Shown: positions 25,759 through 40,297 of the stretch, one piece after another
Layout of the letters: each line of letters opens with the position of its first letter
Position numbering within the stretch: the stretch's first letter is position 1
From: Vanessa cardui
Lineage: Eukaryota > Arthropoda > Insecta > Lepidoptera > Nymphalidae
Assembly: GCF_905220365.1 (NCBI RefSeq)
Contig: NC_061131.1
Span: 4,960,001-5,024,000 of the forward strand
Length of the DNA stretch: 64,000 bases
Reading direction: 5' to 3'
Made by a program: the position numbers and the translations under genes
The notes under the pieces: model-generated
Told to the model about the DNA's origin: nothing
What the model saw: only the letters and a program-made list of their open reading frames with translations
The model's database searches: none

Positions 25759-27484
25759 CTAAAATCTTATCAGTGCCAATAAAATGCATCCCATTTGTCG
25801 GGACGATAAATACGTCCGTCCATCTTGATGTAAACCAGCTTTAAATCCCGTCGCAGATGCTGCAGACAGTTTGGCAGCGAGAATGACAAAATCTCTCATT
25901 TTATTTATGATATTGACATTCCGATATTTAAATTATTATCGAGCGGTTAATTAAAATCTTGTTTTAAGTAATAATTAAGAGTCTTGACTCATTCGTGGTA
26001 TTTACCATATATGTGATATCATTTTTGTGGATCGTTTAAATATCGAATTTGCTAAATCATAATGATAAATGAAATTTGTTATGTATTGTGACTTTAAGGC
26101 TTTATATAATGAAACACTTATTTTGTATTCCTATTTTACTTTAACATAATAGATGAAAAAAGTTAAGATTTTACACACACATAGAAAAGTGATAGTTTCC
26201 CGAACGTAATCTGTCATAAACAATTTATGATTTTGCAAGTCGATTCCGATTAACTTATTATTATTTTTATTATTTATTTATTAAACCAAAAGAACAATAC
26301 ATTAATAATACACAAAACGGTACAACAAAAACCACAGTCGGTTTTATTAAAAAAGGAATTCATATAGTTTGGCTTCAAACAAAGGAATCGTAATAAAAAT
26401 ATAATTATAAAAAAATAGGTGACGATCGACCAATCTCAAACTATTTATTGACTTCAATATTATGTAAAATAATTAACAAAAGCCTTAATTAACCTGAAGC
26501 ACTTCAGGAGACTCGTACGGGAAATGAAAAACTTTAGTTAGATGAAAAATGTGTTTAAAATATTATTTTATTCTTTTCATTAATTGCCAAATATCAAACT
26601 GTGTTATAATTTAAAAGAGACAAAAAAAAAACATAATTTTGATAAAACGTTTTTAGGTTCATTTTAAATATAATACATTAAGTATGTTCAGTAATAAAAT
26701 ACAAAATGTGTTAACCTAGTTTCACGAATGTTTCAGATGAATTAATAAATCTTACAACTGAACCTTAAACCAGTTCCAAAAATGATTTATCTTAAATATT
26801 GTGTGCCATTTTCTTGCTGACTACAATACGATGAAGTACTTTTTTAGTTCATAAATTTTATTAAAGCTTTTTATTAAAAATTTATTATATTTTTCATTAT
26901 TAAGTAAATATACTGTACGAATTTAAATGTTCATGATTATGTATCGAAGCGATATTCAAAAATATAATTTTGCACGACAATGTTTGAGAAAAATATTTAC
27001 TTTGCCAACAGCTTATGATTTACGCAAAGTATAAGATAGTAATAAACACACAATCTTAATTTATGTAATTATTCTTGTTATCCACATAAAAGTATGCATT
27101 TTAAAATTAAGTAAATATTATTTAAGTATGTATCCATTTGGAAAATCCATAGCAGCAAATGTTCCTCTAGTAAAAGCTCACTGAAGTTGTTACTGTATTA
27201 TTTTAAACTAATTATTCATAGAATCTTTGCATTTCATTCAGTCATGTTACATATAAAGCTAACACTTTCACTAAGCATAATCACAGTTATAATGACTCAT
27301 TGGATAAAACACATCTAACTCATCGTATCACGAATTAAGATCAACTAAGTTTTTGTGTGCTTAATTGCTTTTAAATATGAAACCTACATACGTTTATTTC
27401 GTCATTTAAAGTCAGTCTTAAACCTCACATTTTATAAGAATATTAAATTCACGTTTGTCACGACTTGTGGTGACTCTTTTTTTA

Positions 27485-27800
27485 TTTCCTTTTTATGACA
27501 TAGGCAGGCAGACGGACAAATAGGCAAATCTGTCCATAAACTTTGTAGTCTCTTGAAATGGTGAGCATTCCTTAAATCTCTAATGCGCTTCCAACCATAA
27601 GAGCAGAAATGTTTTGTCCCTTGTACCTGTGTACTCTGACTTACAACAATAACAACAACAGCCTGTAAACTTCCCACTGTTGTGCTAAGGCCTCCTCTAC
27701 CTTTCAGGAAATGTGTTTGGAACATATTCCACAACACTGTTCCAATGCGGGTTGGTTGAATAGATACTCTGAATTAAGCACCCTTCAAATCGGAATTAAG
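27485..27800 (+). repeat. repeat family D interrupted by a SINE
   Basis: The left part (GACGGACAAATAGGCAAATC to CCCTTGTACCTGTGTACTC) and the right part (ACCCTTCAAATCGG) are in family order but split by the SINE at 27644-27764. Confidence 0.7.
27644..27764 (-). mobile_element. SINE family 1, short 5'-truncated copy nested in another repeat
   Basis: Only the 3' third of the SINE is present ((ACA)n tail, CCCACTGTTGTGCTAAGGCC, TCCAATGCGGGTTGG). It is flanked by TACTCTGACTTA (27632-27643) and TACTCTGAATTA (27765-27776), an 11/12 target-site duplication. It interrupts a copy of repeat family D, whose sequence (ACCCTTCAAATCGG) resumes right after it. Confidence 0.85.
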
Positions 27801-30800
27801 TAAGAATTATTTTTAACTATTATATTTGACAGATGACTATGAGGCTGGGTAATTAATATGTGAAATAATATAAAATATGGATTTTCTTTAATATTGTGTT
27901 ATAAGGAAAATGCAAGCTTTCGATATATTATACACGTATTTTAAACTAAATCGTGAATAAATTCTAGAAAAAGTGTAATTAAATTTTATAGGCTTAAGTG
28001 AATTTAAAAATAGATATGTTACGTATTATGTATTTATAATTAGATTGTATATATATGTAGTAATCTGATGAGCCGCGTCTGTATATTGAATATTAATTCG
28101 AGTAAATCATAAGGCCAAATACACATTTTTTGTAATTGAATGGATTGTGTCCAGAAATTGGTGTAGAATTAATTAGTTAACTTATATTATTAAATACCTT
28201 TTAGTAGCAGGAAAATGTCTCATACTCAAGAGATAATAAAAATATTGGTTGGCGTGTTAAGAATAATTAACACGCCACAAATTTCAACATCATACGTTTG
28301 TAAATAAGAAATTTGGGTTTTTTTACGTCAAATGTAACATTAATTGAATGCAGGTGAAACTTCGGGAAACAGTTGTTTTAACAAACTATTAACATATTAT
28401 TTAAACACGAATCATTCTAGCTGTCGCGTAACACAGCTTATTTATTTTACTCGGAAGAGCTTTATGATTCTACCTAATATTTCTTAAAAAAAAATAAGGA
28501 AAAAGTAATTCATTTTTACAGGAAAACCTATATTTTATACTCACATCGTAATTTTTTTTATTTGCAATTCGGTATTGGTCTATTTTTAGGAATTTGAACA
28601 GTATTCGGAGAAGAAGAAAAAGAAAAAAAGAAAAGAAGAGAAGAGAGAACGAGAAGGATTTTTATATGATTTTCTTGCGTCTGTAATCTGTACAAATAAA
28701 TACCGATAAGTATATGTAAGTTACTGAAATCGTCATAATTCTTTGCTGAACTTCAGTAATTTAAATGTAAGGCAATAACGCAGTTTCTGAGAAGATTTGT
28801 GTTTTACTGAACTGATCATTGTATACTCTAACCGAACCTAAAAAACTCTTAACAGCCTTTTATAATACCTACGGTTTAATATAAGATGAATCAGTGAAAG
28901 TGAAGTTGATAATGACAGTCAAATTTGTTGTATGTACGCTTCAATTAGAAATACTCATAATTAGAAGTGGAATAGCTAAGACCTCCTTGGTGTTATACAG
29001 AACTCAATGTAAAAAAAAAAAAAACAAAATTAAGTTATTAAAAAAACTATAATAGATGAATTTTGAATTTCGAATTCGGTTTAATAAATGAAATAAAAAT
29101 TATATTAGATAGTATTCGATACAAAAGTAACAAACATGTCAAATTTTCATGCCTTTTATATTGAGTATACTTTAGCACCTCGTTAGCCTTCGATCGTTTG
29201 TATGTTGTCGGACCGGCGATACCGGCGTACCTACCGCAGTCAATGACTATCATATACTTATACGCAATGTATAAAACCATATTTAGGAATCCGTACCGAA
29301 ATAAAAATATGTTTACGACGATACATCATTATCTTCATAGGGTGTTTTTGCATATTAATTTTAATTATTTTTAATAATTAAAAATATTTTCGTTATACGT
29401 TAAATAGCAATTTCTATTAATACTAATAACAAAATAAGTCAATTTTATATGAAGGTATCGTATATACTAACTACTGACATTAAACTAGTTATATCGAATA
29501 TCCCTATAAAATTTTGATTAGTTATATAGATATCTCATAGATTACATGCCATTGTAAGTACATTTCTATGTATTTACAATAGCATGTAGTCAATGACAAT
29601 ATACATAATGTACGTTATATATACGTCTAGAATTTTCAGGTCTATACTTCTTATAAAAGGTAGTTTTTTGATCAAAAGCACGTTCAATGCTTGAATATTA
29701 CATATATATATCAAATTTATACTGTATTAAATTCCAATATTTACAATCAGGTTTTCTGTATGTACGTATGTATATTTATTGCTTTATGTGTAGAATAATT
29801 TTAATTAAAAAATAAATTATAATATAATAAAATTCCATTGTATTATTTAATTTTATATAAAAATCTGCATATTGCTAATTTTCGATATATCGTAAATTAT
29901 AAGAAAAAGGGAGGGATTGGGTGAGTCACATGAATGAATGATGCTCCCTTCCGAATATATTAAACATGTGACTCATTATTTTGGAACTCTTATGACAATA
30001 AAAGGTACCCATTACACTGAAAGCTTGATCGAGGAAGTATATTTTTGTATTATTAGATATTTATATTGTAAACATAAAGACATACTGACATCGAATTTGT
30101 GTTACTATAAAGCTATTTTTAATCAATAAACTTATAGTATACAAGTGAGTACAATCAAACTTATATAAAACGGCTCATTACATATATTCTTATAGATGGT
30201 AGTTGCTCGTTACCAAATATATACAGAATGTTCTTAAAATCAACGTCAAAATAAGTAAAAGCATGTGTGAACAGTCAGTATTGGTCGTCGAATCAGTTTC
30301 TATACGGCTAAGCAGCAATACTTTGTATGAGTGTTTCAGTTTGAAGAGTAAGTTTAATTACAATCCAGGGAGCAAAATATCTCAGATCCTAGTCAGGCAC
30401 GTATTGGAATTATAAGTGCGTGTGTGTAAGTACTACTTACAAAAATGACTTAAAAATAATCACATAACTAACTATTTCAGGTCTTCCTTTCTAAAACAAA
30501 TCACCACCATGACTTTCTAAAGATATGCCTACTTTTTCTTTTGTTGGTAGATAATAGTTTTTTCGAGTCCACTAACGATTATTTTAGTTAATTGAATTAT
30601 AAAAGGCTTAACTACATTACAAAGAGAATGTGACGCCCTTGTGAAAGTTTAATGAAAAGACCTACTTTCTCTAAACATAAATCAATTTATCCATATACCT
30701 CTGATTTGTACGCTATGTACCTACATAGGTTTGGTTTAGATGTCTTATTGATAAAGAACATTTATTCAATTCATTTTATTTAAAGATGTTTTGTAAATTA

Positions 30801-33065
30801 TAGCACAAATATAGCTTTGATTGGAACCTAGGTTTTTTGATCGCCGTGCCTAGGTCAATAGTTCAAGCGCAGTATCTATAATTCTTTTGCTTTTTAACAG
30901 TTTCTGTCATATTCTATACACATTTAAACAAGATAGTAAAACAGTAAATGATGTCAGTCCCTCTGACTCATATCTTTTTTAAAATAAATTATTAACAAGA
31001 TTTAACAATAAAATGTTATCTACAAGCTAAAATGGCAACTATATTGTTATACATACGTAGGTTGAGGCCATGCCTATATTTATATCAAACTTTAAAATAT
31101 ATATTATTCGTTAAGAGTCATTTTTGATTGATTCGAAAAAAGATTTATAAGTCAACTTAAAAGCTAAATAAAGAAATGCCATAAAAATAAGAATTCCTAT
31201 TAAACATAGGATATCCTTCGGAATATAATAGTAGGATTAGATTATGTACATAAAAAACATAAATAACAGATTATTTACAGAATTCGATTACGAGTAATAG
31301 TTAAAAGGTCAATAAAACTCGCGTAATCTGCTTGTATCCATGCCAATTATAGTTCTATTAATAAGCTATTTTATTATGCATATAAAAAGTTTTTATCATA
31401 GGCTTGAAATTGAAAGACTCATAAAAACAGTATTGCTAAGCTAGAGTGACAAAACTTTAAAAATATGTTCCGTATTATTTATTATTACGTATCTTATTTT
31501 ATACAGTCGATTTTTAAATGAGTAAAGATATTTATAGAAAACAGTTGACATAATATTTATATATTAACATTAAATATCTTTGAAAAGTGCAAACTGACAA
31601 CTTATAAATATTCTACTGGGTTATTCTGGGTTTTGAACAGCTCTTCCTTAGAGGAGAGATAAGTTGAAGCTTACTGTACCAACACACACGAGTCTAAAAT
31701 TTCATCATTATTTTCTCATCTACCAAACAGGAGAAATACAAATACAAATACAAAAACACACAATTCTTTATATATTGCATTTGGAATCTTTCGTTTCCGA
31801 TTCAAGTGTTTTAACAGGTCCTTCTCAAACTTCATTGAAATGAAAAACATTTAGAACGAATGACGTAATGTGAATGTCAGTTTGTTTTCTTTCTTCACTG
31901 GCCATTTCCTCGAAAGATTCCTCCAAAGATAACCTCAAGTCATTTTGGAAGCTCATAGCGTCCTTCTCAGATGTTCTCTGATTTTCGTGCTAATGACTTT
32001 TACGGCAATAAAAAATATAACCTCGTTATTACTTTCTGGAACACTCACCTCTACAGACTTCATAAGAATTACTGAGCCATTGTGTTTAATGAACTTTTCC
32101 TCAATGTTTTGATGTTAGTGTTACGTGGGAGTACTAAGAGCTTAAAATGCTCAACACAAAGATAAATTATCCATTTCTAGGGCACACATACAGGTTTATA
32201 CCGATAATTATCATTACTTGGTCTATCTGAAATCAAAATTATTATTGATTATTCATTCACCGTTTATATATATATATTTAGGTTTGTTATTGATATTATT
32301 AATGAATTACAGGACATGTACATATTTTTAATTATCTCTTAAATGTTTCGATATATTTAAATGTGCTAGATACATTATGATGCGAAATGAATTATTGTTG
32401 TACTTATTTTACTTGCATTTTTGTTGTTTTATCTGCATCAATAACTAACTAAAACTGAATTTGTATTGCGTTTTTTGGATTCTACACTTAACATATTCAG
32501 CGGGATATACTTATAACATAATTATTAAAGCTTACATACACGGCTTTACCAGCATTTGACGGAGAGGATAAGTGTTGTACTGTGTCTTGCTCTGTGCCTC
32601 TGATAGCGTGTTAGCAGAATTTTAATATGATATAAGACTGAAATATATCTGAAAGGGTGACAAATAAATAAAGCCTTTTCTTAGAAGGATATCAGTTCAA
32701 TGAGATGCGAAAAAGCGGCCGAAAGCATTCAAATTATATTCCTCAACGCTACTATTTTATAAATTATGTAGGAGTTTGTTAAAGAACTTACTTTTGTGAC
32801 GAAGGTTAAATGTTCAAGACCTTACCTACTTTCGGTGAAGTCGAGTTCGCTTGACAAGTATCATCTTCGATGTACCGCATAAAATATTTTTGTGATACGT
32901 TATATAGAGACAAATTTAAATAAACTGCATACAAATTACATTCTAACCAATTTTTTTAAATCTATATTTACATCAAAGAATCTTGTTTATATTTTCGAAT
33001 ATTTCTCATTTAAATAATGATATTCTTCATAGATGTATATACTTACGAGTATATTTATTGTTATA
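27801..33065. other. gene-free AT-rich block (27.8-33.1 kb)
   Basis: No frame over 77 codons. The only structures I see are the polypurine tract at 28607, a small hairpin at 29540-29591 and scattered AT microsatellite-like runs. No repeat-family match within this window. Confidence 0.5.
28607..28660 (+). repeat. polypurine tract
   Basis: More than 50 bases almost wholly of A and G (GGAGAAGAAGAAAAAGAAAA, then GAAAAGAAGAGAAGAGAGAA). Confidence 0.85.
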
Positions 33066-33285
33066 CTAGCGGCCCGCCCCGGCTTCACACGGGTACGTGA
33101 TATGTATCAATATATTAAGACTAAATAATTTAAAATCATTATAAATTGTAGCCTGTGTGTTATTCTGATGTATAACCTATAATACTGTAAAATTTTATTC
33201 AAATCTGTTCATTAGTTTTTTTGTGAAAGTTTAACAAACATACATACATCCTCACAAACTTTCGTATTTATAATATTAGTAGGAC
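33066..33285 (-). mobile_element. Helitron-like element, family B (about 220 bp)
   Basis: Plus-strand start CTAGCGGCCCGCCCCGGCTT, then CACACGGGTA, and end ACTTTCGTATTTATAATATT then AGTAGGAC. It shares the 3' hairpin and CTAG end with family A but has a different body (CAAATCTGTTCATTAGTTTT). A fragment of the same 5' end is visible near 16268. Confidence 0.6.
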
Positions 33286-34149
33286 GTTATACTTGCCAGT
33301 ATCTATATCAAATTATAATTTAGATATGAAATGAATTTACTGATTATTTTTGTCTTGTGACGCCAATATAGCATTGATACAGTAGCTTAATTTCAAGTTA
33401 AATACAACTTCATTTAGATCTATAAGTTCATACATCCAGGTCAAGATCTCTGTTTTTAGAAGTTTTGAATATCCTGCTCTACTGCTGGCTGGTGAGTTAA
33501 CATATGTATATGAATATATGACAGAAATTAATCCACTTTAAGAAGTAAACGTAATACTTGTACTGATTAAAGAATACAACTTTTATAATAAAGCCGTTAT
33601 TTAATGTTTATTCGTACATGTACTGTTGTTTTGGGTAAAGATGTTTTCCTTATTATATACGAATCTCTAAATTTTAATCTCGTTAAATATATATTACGGA
33701 AATATAGTATGAATAGATAAGAAAACATAAAAACAAGACCGTGATCAACAAATAAAAGCGAATCGTTTTTGTTCGAAGCAAAAAGTTGAATTTTTCGCAA
33801 ATTATTACGTCGATAGGTCAAGCTGGGTACTTATTATATCGAGTGGATCCTTGAAGTGATTTTTTCGTGTTTCAACAATCATCAATTAGAAGGCTTTTTA
33901 TTGGCTTGTTACGATAAAGATCTCCAATAAATTTGACGTGACAGATTTATTACTGGCACAACGTTTGCAAAGTTCTTCCTTATAAAGATTATTTGCATTA
34001 TTTTTATCAAATACACACACAAAAATAATTCGCGATTATACTAACAGCACTTTACTCAATTCGCGAGCACTTTACTCAATAATTGCATAGTAGGTCAATT
34101 GTTTTATCAATTGTAATATATAATCAAAGAGTATATTACAATATAAAAG

Positions 34150-34430
34150 TAAGGCCTTCTCTTCCTTTAAGGAGATGGTTTGGAACATATTCCATCACGC
34201 TGTTCCTATGCGTTTTGGTGGAATGCACATGTGGCAGAATTTCGATGAAATTAGACACATGCAGGTTTTCTCACGATGTTTTCCTCCACCACCGAGCACG
34301 AGTGAATTATAAACACAAATTAAGCACATACATATAGTGGTGCTTGCCTGGGTTTGAACCCCCAATCATCGGTTAAGATGCTGTGATGCTGTGTAAATAT
34401 GATGACGTGTTCTAACCACTGGGCCATCTT
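34150..34430 (-). mobile_element. SINE family 1 copy
   Basis: Reverse orientation: GGAACATATTCCATCACGC, GTGGCAGAATTTCGATGAAA, GGGTTTGAACCCC and ACTGGGCCATCTTG are all in family order. A small insertion or duplication (GATGCTGTGATGCTGTG region) splits the head near 34378-34405. A short plus-strand open frame across it is not a gene. Confidence 0.85.
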
Positions 34431-35334
34431 GTCGTCGTCTAAATCAATATTTTAAAGTGAATCAAATTATAAATAGAATAAATTTTTTAAATTTCGTATT
34501 TAGAATTATTATTCTGATACATAATATTTATCAACATTATACATATAAAGGGATTGCTAAAGGCGCTTTAAAACAAACCATAACAATTTTCTTACTATTT
34601 TAGTGATATTATACACGCAGTATCGCTGAAATATAGTCGATCAAAGTTGTACATCATTTGATTTAAAAATAGAACAAGATATAATTATGATGTGCAAATT
34701 GTTATTTATGTTTAAGAATTATAAAGCCTTAGGCTATTTTATAACTTCCTTGTATGTCATTGCGTGCTTTACAAGTTAATTGTTGTTTTTAATAGATGGC
34801 AAACATTTGAATATCAAATACACATAATCGTCTGATTGATTGATAATGATTCGATAAATTGCACGTTAAATATGAATATTATTTGTGTATTTTAATTCGA
34901 TTGACACTAACGAGATTAATGGATATATGATGTAAAGTTACTTCCGAGGACTTTTGAGGATAGTCAGTTTGTATTTATGATAAGAATGATTTTTTTTTCT
35001 CTTTAGAAACACTACCATAATGAAACTAAGAACAATCTTAACTGTGGTCTCCTAATTCTTTTCATTTTTAATAGAGGAGAATTAATAATAGGGAGTATGT
35101 TCCAGGATACAACAGTCTGGAATACGACAGATACAGGTTTTCTTACCATATTTTATATCTATATACAATATGTCTATCTCACTTTGTTATATGTGTAGAT
35201 ATTTAAGTCCAAAAATATATCACAAGAAAAGTTAGTTGTAGGAAATTGTGTTTGCTCTGTGTGATATATTAATTTGTAAATTAAATTCTGAAATGCAACT
35301 AGTCTAGAAATCTATAATAGTGTATTAAGAGTTA

Positions 35335-35617
35335 TGGTAGGTTCACAGGCACAGATTTGGCACAGACTTCTATTGAATTTTGTCTGTGCAATTTAGCAGC
35401 GCAGATAAAAGTCGGTGTATTGGAAAATTCTGAGCTTTGTATGAAAAAAGTCGTAGCTATACATTAAAGTTGAACGTCTGTACATTATATTATCTGCAAA
35501 GAGAATTGTTTAAAAACTTTGCATCCTCAAAATTAAAATTGGAGGTAACGAAAAGACTGTACACACATTTTGGCGATAGGCTTTTTAAGTCTGTACCAAG
35601 TCTGTGTGTGGTAGGTC
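35335..35617. mobile_element. MITE-like element with about 30-bp inverted ends
   Basis: The left end GTTCACAGGCACAGATTTGG, CACAGACTT and the right end AAGTCTGTACCAAGTCTGTG, TGTGGTAGG are imperfect inverted repeats. A 64-residue open frame (35437-35631) within it has no recognisable domain. Confidence 0.5.
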
Positions 35618-35825
35618 AAAACAGAATGTAGGTAAACATTTAAACAGAATTTTAAACAATATAACAAGAGATAATAGCTGTCGTTTCTTGTATTGTACTG
35701 CGAAAAAAATTTTCTTTCTCTTGTAAGTATGTTTTACAATACCTAATGAATCCAGTGAGTTAAGTAAAATATTTTCCATTGCATCCACGCGTTATCGTTT
35801 TATTTTTGAAATATGGAATAGGTTC

Positions 35826-35995
35826 ACAGTCAAAGTCGAAGTCAAAACCTTTATTCAAAATAGAAGTATTTACACTTTCTCATTGATTGTCGAAAATCTA
35901 CCACGCGCTCGGAATATAATAACCTCAGACCTGATAAGAACCGGCGAAAGATACTCAGCGGGATTTTTTTTATTAATTTTCTAAAAAAAAAAAAA
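35826..35995 (-). repeat. LINE 3'-end-like dispersed repeat
   Basis: CAAAGTCGAAGTCAAAACCT, TTATTCAAAATAGAAGTATT and AGAACCGGCGAAAGATACTC, AGCGGGATTTTTTTT match a pattern I associate with retroelement 3' ends in Lepidoptera. No coding remnant. Confidence 0.5.
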
Positions 35996-38532
35996 CAAAT
36001 TAAATATTTTACTACATCAAAACACTGTTTAATCTAAAAAATATTTCCTTATTGCTTCTTTCTATCAAAGTTATGTTCAGAGATCTTTAAGTCAGAGAAG
36101 AAATAGATCGTTGCCTTTTTGCAATAACAAAATTAAGAGCTTTATAAGCAAGATTTTGGATTGGCGACTAATTATGATTTGCATAATATATACATATATT
36201 TATTTATATGGAAGTCAGTCATAATTAGTTGCTTAGTTAATTATTGTCTTTATATTAAGTGTCCTTCATCATTAATCTCCAAATATACGTGACGTATGCA
36301 TAATTTTAACATTAGACTACTCATTGTAGATTTAAAAATCGAATCTGAATTTAATTTTTTTTAAATTGAGAACTCTTTTCAGTTTTTATTAACGTTAATT
36401 TAAAAATAGAATTAAGTCATTGTAGTCAGGGAGGGCTGTATGTCTGATTTTCATTAAGTATTAAATTTTCAAGACACATTAAAACTTGTACTGATTTTAA
36501 AGAAAGGAGTTAAAATCTAGTACAAGCGCTTAATGCATGTAACGGTATGTTTCGATGTCGGCGGTAGGCATTGATCTTGCGTTCCGTTCTGTGTCGCATA
36601 ATTCATGCACCGATCAAATGAAGACGTAAGTATCTACTAGAAATGGCATGCTTTTAATTTACATAAGAAAATCGATTTTTATGTCTGTTTTAGAATATCA
36701 TTTCTTCTATGATCAATGTTTAAATGCAACATGCTTCACTATGTGCTATTTAAAGTGAAGTAAAAAAAAAACATCGCTTGACATTAGACTCTGTATCTTT
36801 ATTCTTTCACTATCGATTCGCCCTGGCTTTTCATGTGTGCTATTTATAAATAAAGAAAATAGTATCTTATAAATATAATTTTTTGCCCTACACCGTTGAT
36901 ATATAAACAACAACCAAAACTTCTTTCCAAAAATACCTTCATATAATATTAGTGTAGATATATCATATAAATGCATATTATGATGACTAGGTTATACGTA
37001 CATATATTCATAACATTTAGAGTTAACTAGTAAACTATCCTTAGGACCTGAATACTTTCCTGATACATAATGTTTTATATTGTACCTTTTTCGTATCGTC
37101 TGATATAAAAAAAAAACATCGATGTCGCCAGTAATAATACTTTATGAAAAAAAATGCCATTTATGGAGGAATATTATTTATAGGCTTATTATGTTGATAT
37201 AATCTCTTCTGCTCGTTTAGAAATTACAGGAATAATGGATACGCTATCTACCATTCAACTAATTAAATTTATTATACAAGAACTTCCGTATTTTTAATAA
37301 TTATTATATTGATGACTAAGTCTGAGCATTTCTTACTTCTACACAAGGAGATTTGTGTGAAAGGTCAGGGCAGCTCAAACTACGCAGTAATTAAAGGTTA
37401 TTTTTGGCGATAACCATCAGTAAAACAGTTACCTACGTGCGTGAAATAAAAAGCCGATGGTTTCACTCCAACGGACCTTGGTATGAAGGACCTAGTATAC
37501 AAAAAGTCAATCCATACGTATATCACATCGGCGACTTTAGCGTACACTCGAGAACTTTAAGAAAATTTGCGGTTTCCTCAAAGGCGGTAACTCTTTTATT
37601 GCTTGCAATTATATCGCTTTAATATTTATATACAAGTCACTTTACGAATTCCACGTAAATTTAATACATTAATTATTCCTCGGTCGTAATAATTTTGGGC
37701 GTGATTTACCAACTCAGACGCGCGGAATAATGATGATGTCATCAGGGTATCATAAATATTTTAGAAACAATTGAATTGACTCGAAAGAGAATGGTCTTGA
37801 GATATCCAATAAATTAACTTATCCAGGAACCAACGTTTCGTTTCAAGGCAGCCAAAGCAATGTCTTTATAAGAGCAATGGAAACTTCTGATTGATGCTGA
37901 AATAAATTCACAAATCCGCCGGAATGGCAATCAACTTTACGACGTTTTTTTTTTTTATTATTTGTTGTTTTAAACACAATTTTATTGTGATGTTATAAAA
38001 TAGCTAGACTTATGACGTTTTAGATTAGACATATTACATAATACTATTTTGTTGAAAACCTTCAAAGTCATGAATCACGAACATTACACACTTATGAATA
38101 AAATATGACATAAAATATTTCATTCAACGCGTATTTAATAAACAGTAAAGCGTGTCCCGTTCATTTCTAAGCAACTGTAAACCCTTGCGTGTTGCGTCGA
38201 TGTATGCATCCCATTCATAACTCTCGACAAAAAATATTATCAAGTTACACGGACCGTAAATACAGGAGCCGTTAAAACTGTCTTACCCCGCTAACTTTAA
38301 AACACGTGGCTCGGTGAAATTTTAAACGAATTTAAGTTCTGATTTACGATCCATATTACGATATTATATATTACGAATTTATATAACATCTATTCTGAAT
38401 TAAAATATAATATGAAAATATTTTTGTCACAGTCATAGTCATAGTTTTACGTCAGGGACGTCGTAACAGTCGTCATGTTGTTCTTATAAGAGTAGCATTG
38501 CAGAGACGCATTTAAATATAAATAAATAATTT

Positions 38533-38630
38533 GATAACATCACATACATTACTCTGATCCCAATGTAAGTAGCTAAAGCATTTGTGTTATGGAAAATCAC
38601 AAGTAACGACGGTACCACATTGAGTGAGAC
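38533..38630 (-). mobile_element. SINE family 2, truncated copy
   Basis: Only the non-tRNA body is present (plus-strand ACATCACATACATTACTCTG, then GTGTTATGGAAAATCACAAG and AACGACGGTACCAC). The tRNA-like head is absent, as expected for 5' truncation. Confidence 0.8.
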
Positions 38631-40297
38631 TGACGCTTTTTTTTTAATTTTACATTCGAAACCCGACCTTGATTGCATAAGACTTTTAAAGAAAATTATA
38701 ACACGTCTTGATATTATCACAAATGATGACATAAGGGCTAGTTCATTTGTTTTCCAAATGATCAAAATTGTGCTTCAACGGGGGAACGCTTAAGGAATTC
38801 ATGCCGCTAGTCCAGGCGTACATGATTTATACAGTGTCTTATTTTATTTTATTTTTGTATATGATTAAAGTATTCATGTAAATAAATGATAAAAAATATC
38901 TATTACATAATATAATATCATCTTACTGGCTAATGAGAAACAAACAAAAAATGTAAAGCTAGACATACTGTAATTAATCATTGATATATAAACACCTAAT
39001 GATCGTTGGCAAGTTTGAAGAATACATACTATGAATATACGAAAAGGTTATATTGGGTACATATAATTCTAAGGTAAAAATAAAGTACAATATTTGAAAG
39101 CCAAATACATATTTTTTGTATAATATACTGATTTCTGAAGCACACTTTTAATGATATATTGTTCATTGTAAACCTTAAACTAGGTATAATAGTAATTTAC
39201 AACTTCAGTTCGAAATGTGCATCTTTTCAGCAGCTTAAAATATAAATTTGAATGTCTCCGCTTAAAGTAATTTCGATATTCCCAGACTTTACGGCGTCGA
39301 AACATTTTATATTCAACTTAAACAGGTATAAGGTTACAAGATTTATATTTTTATTTTAGTCATCGAACAACTGTCTCCGATGTGATTTATTAATTCACCA
39401 CTTTGTTAATGTATTTTCTATTTATAAGGTTAATCACACGAGTATATATTTGGTGTATTTAGACACAGATGTGTATTAATTGATTAACATAATGGTGTAT
39501 CACAACGTGCTTGTTTGTTACTTTGATGATTAATTTATTTGAAAGATATTATTACAAAATGTCATCATGATTATATGAGGCTTAGCAAAGCCTCTTATCA
39601 TATTATGTATATAGGATATAATAATTGAAACTTCAGAGTAAAAAAATAGATAGATATACAACCTTTTTATTTTTATTTGTTGTTAATAAATATAAAAGCA
39701 TAATCTAAATTTCAAACTCAGTACATACTAAGTTACAAATTAAGATCATTATTCATTCTATTACAATTACAAATTAAATTTTCTTAGGGGTTTAATTGTG
39801 TACTAGGTTATAATAAAACCCGAACTTACTTGCAAATTTTTAGATCAATGTCTTAATAGGAGTTATACATACGAGTAGATGAATTTCCTTTGAAATTTTG
39901 TTGAAATTCTGTTTATATACAAAGATAAATATAAATTTAGGATAAACTTAAATAGAAGCTGATGGAATAAACCATAAAAATTTAACGACCTTAAAAGCAT
40001 CAATTTAATTTTTATTAATTATGGTGTGAAATATTCAGGCTATTAAAATTCTTATACATATAAAACATACAAGCTGTCCATTATGTCTTCGTCTCTGTGA
40101 AATGAGACTTTTATTAACAGTGTGATCTCAGTCCGATCTGCTTTAGATTCACTATTGAAGGGTTGAGGGTATTGAGGGCACCAATTTATACTACTGATCA
40201 AGTAAAGTTACTCTAATATTCAATCACTTATATAATATTATATATAAGTGCTGTTTATTAATAATGGAATATTATAAAAAATAAAAAGTTTCATTTA

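Noticed and set aside
38484..38793. Overlapping open frames of 93 and 69 codons on opposite strands
   Set aside because: They cover a truncated SINE and the adjacent T-rich run; no domain and a shared repeat origin.
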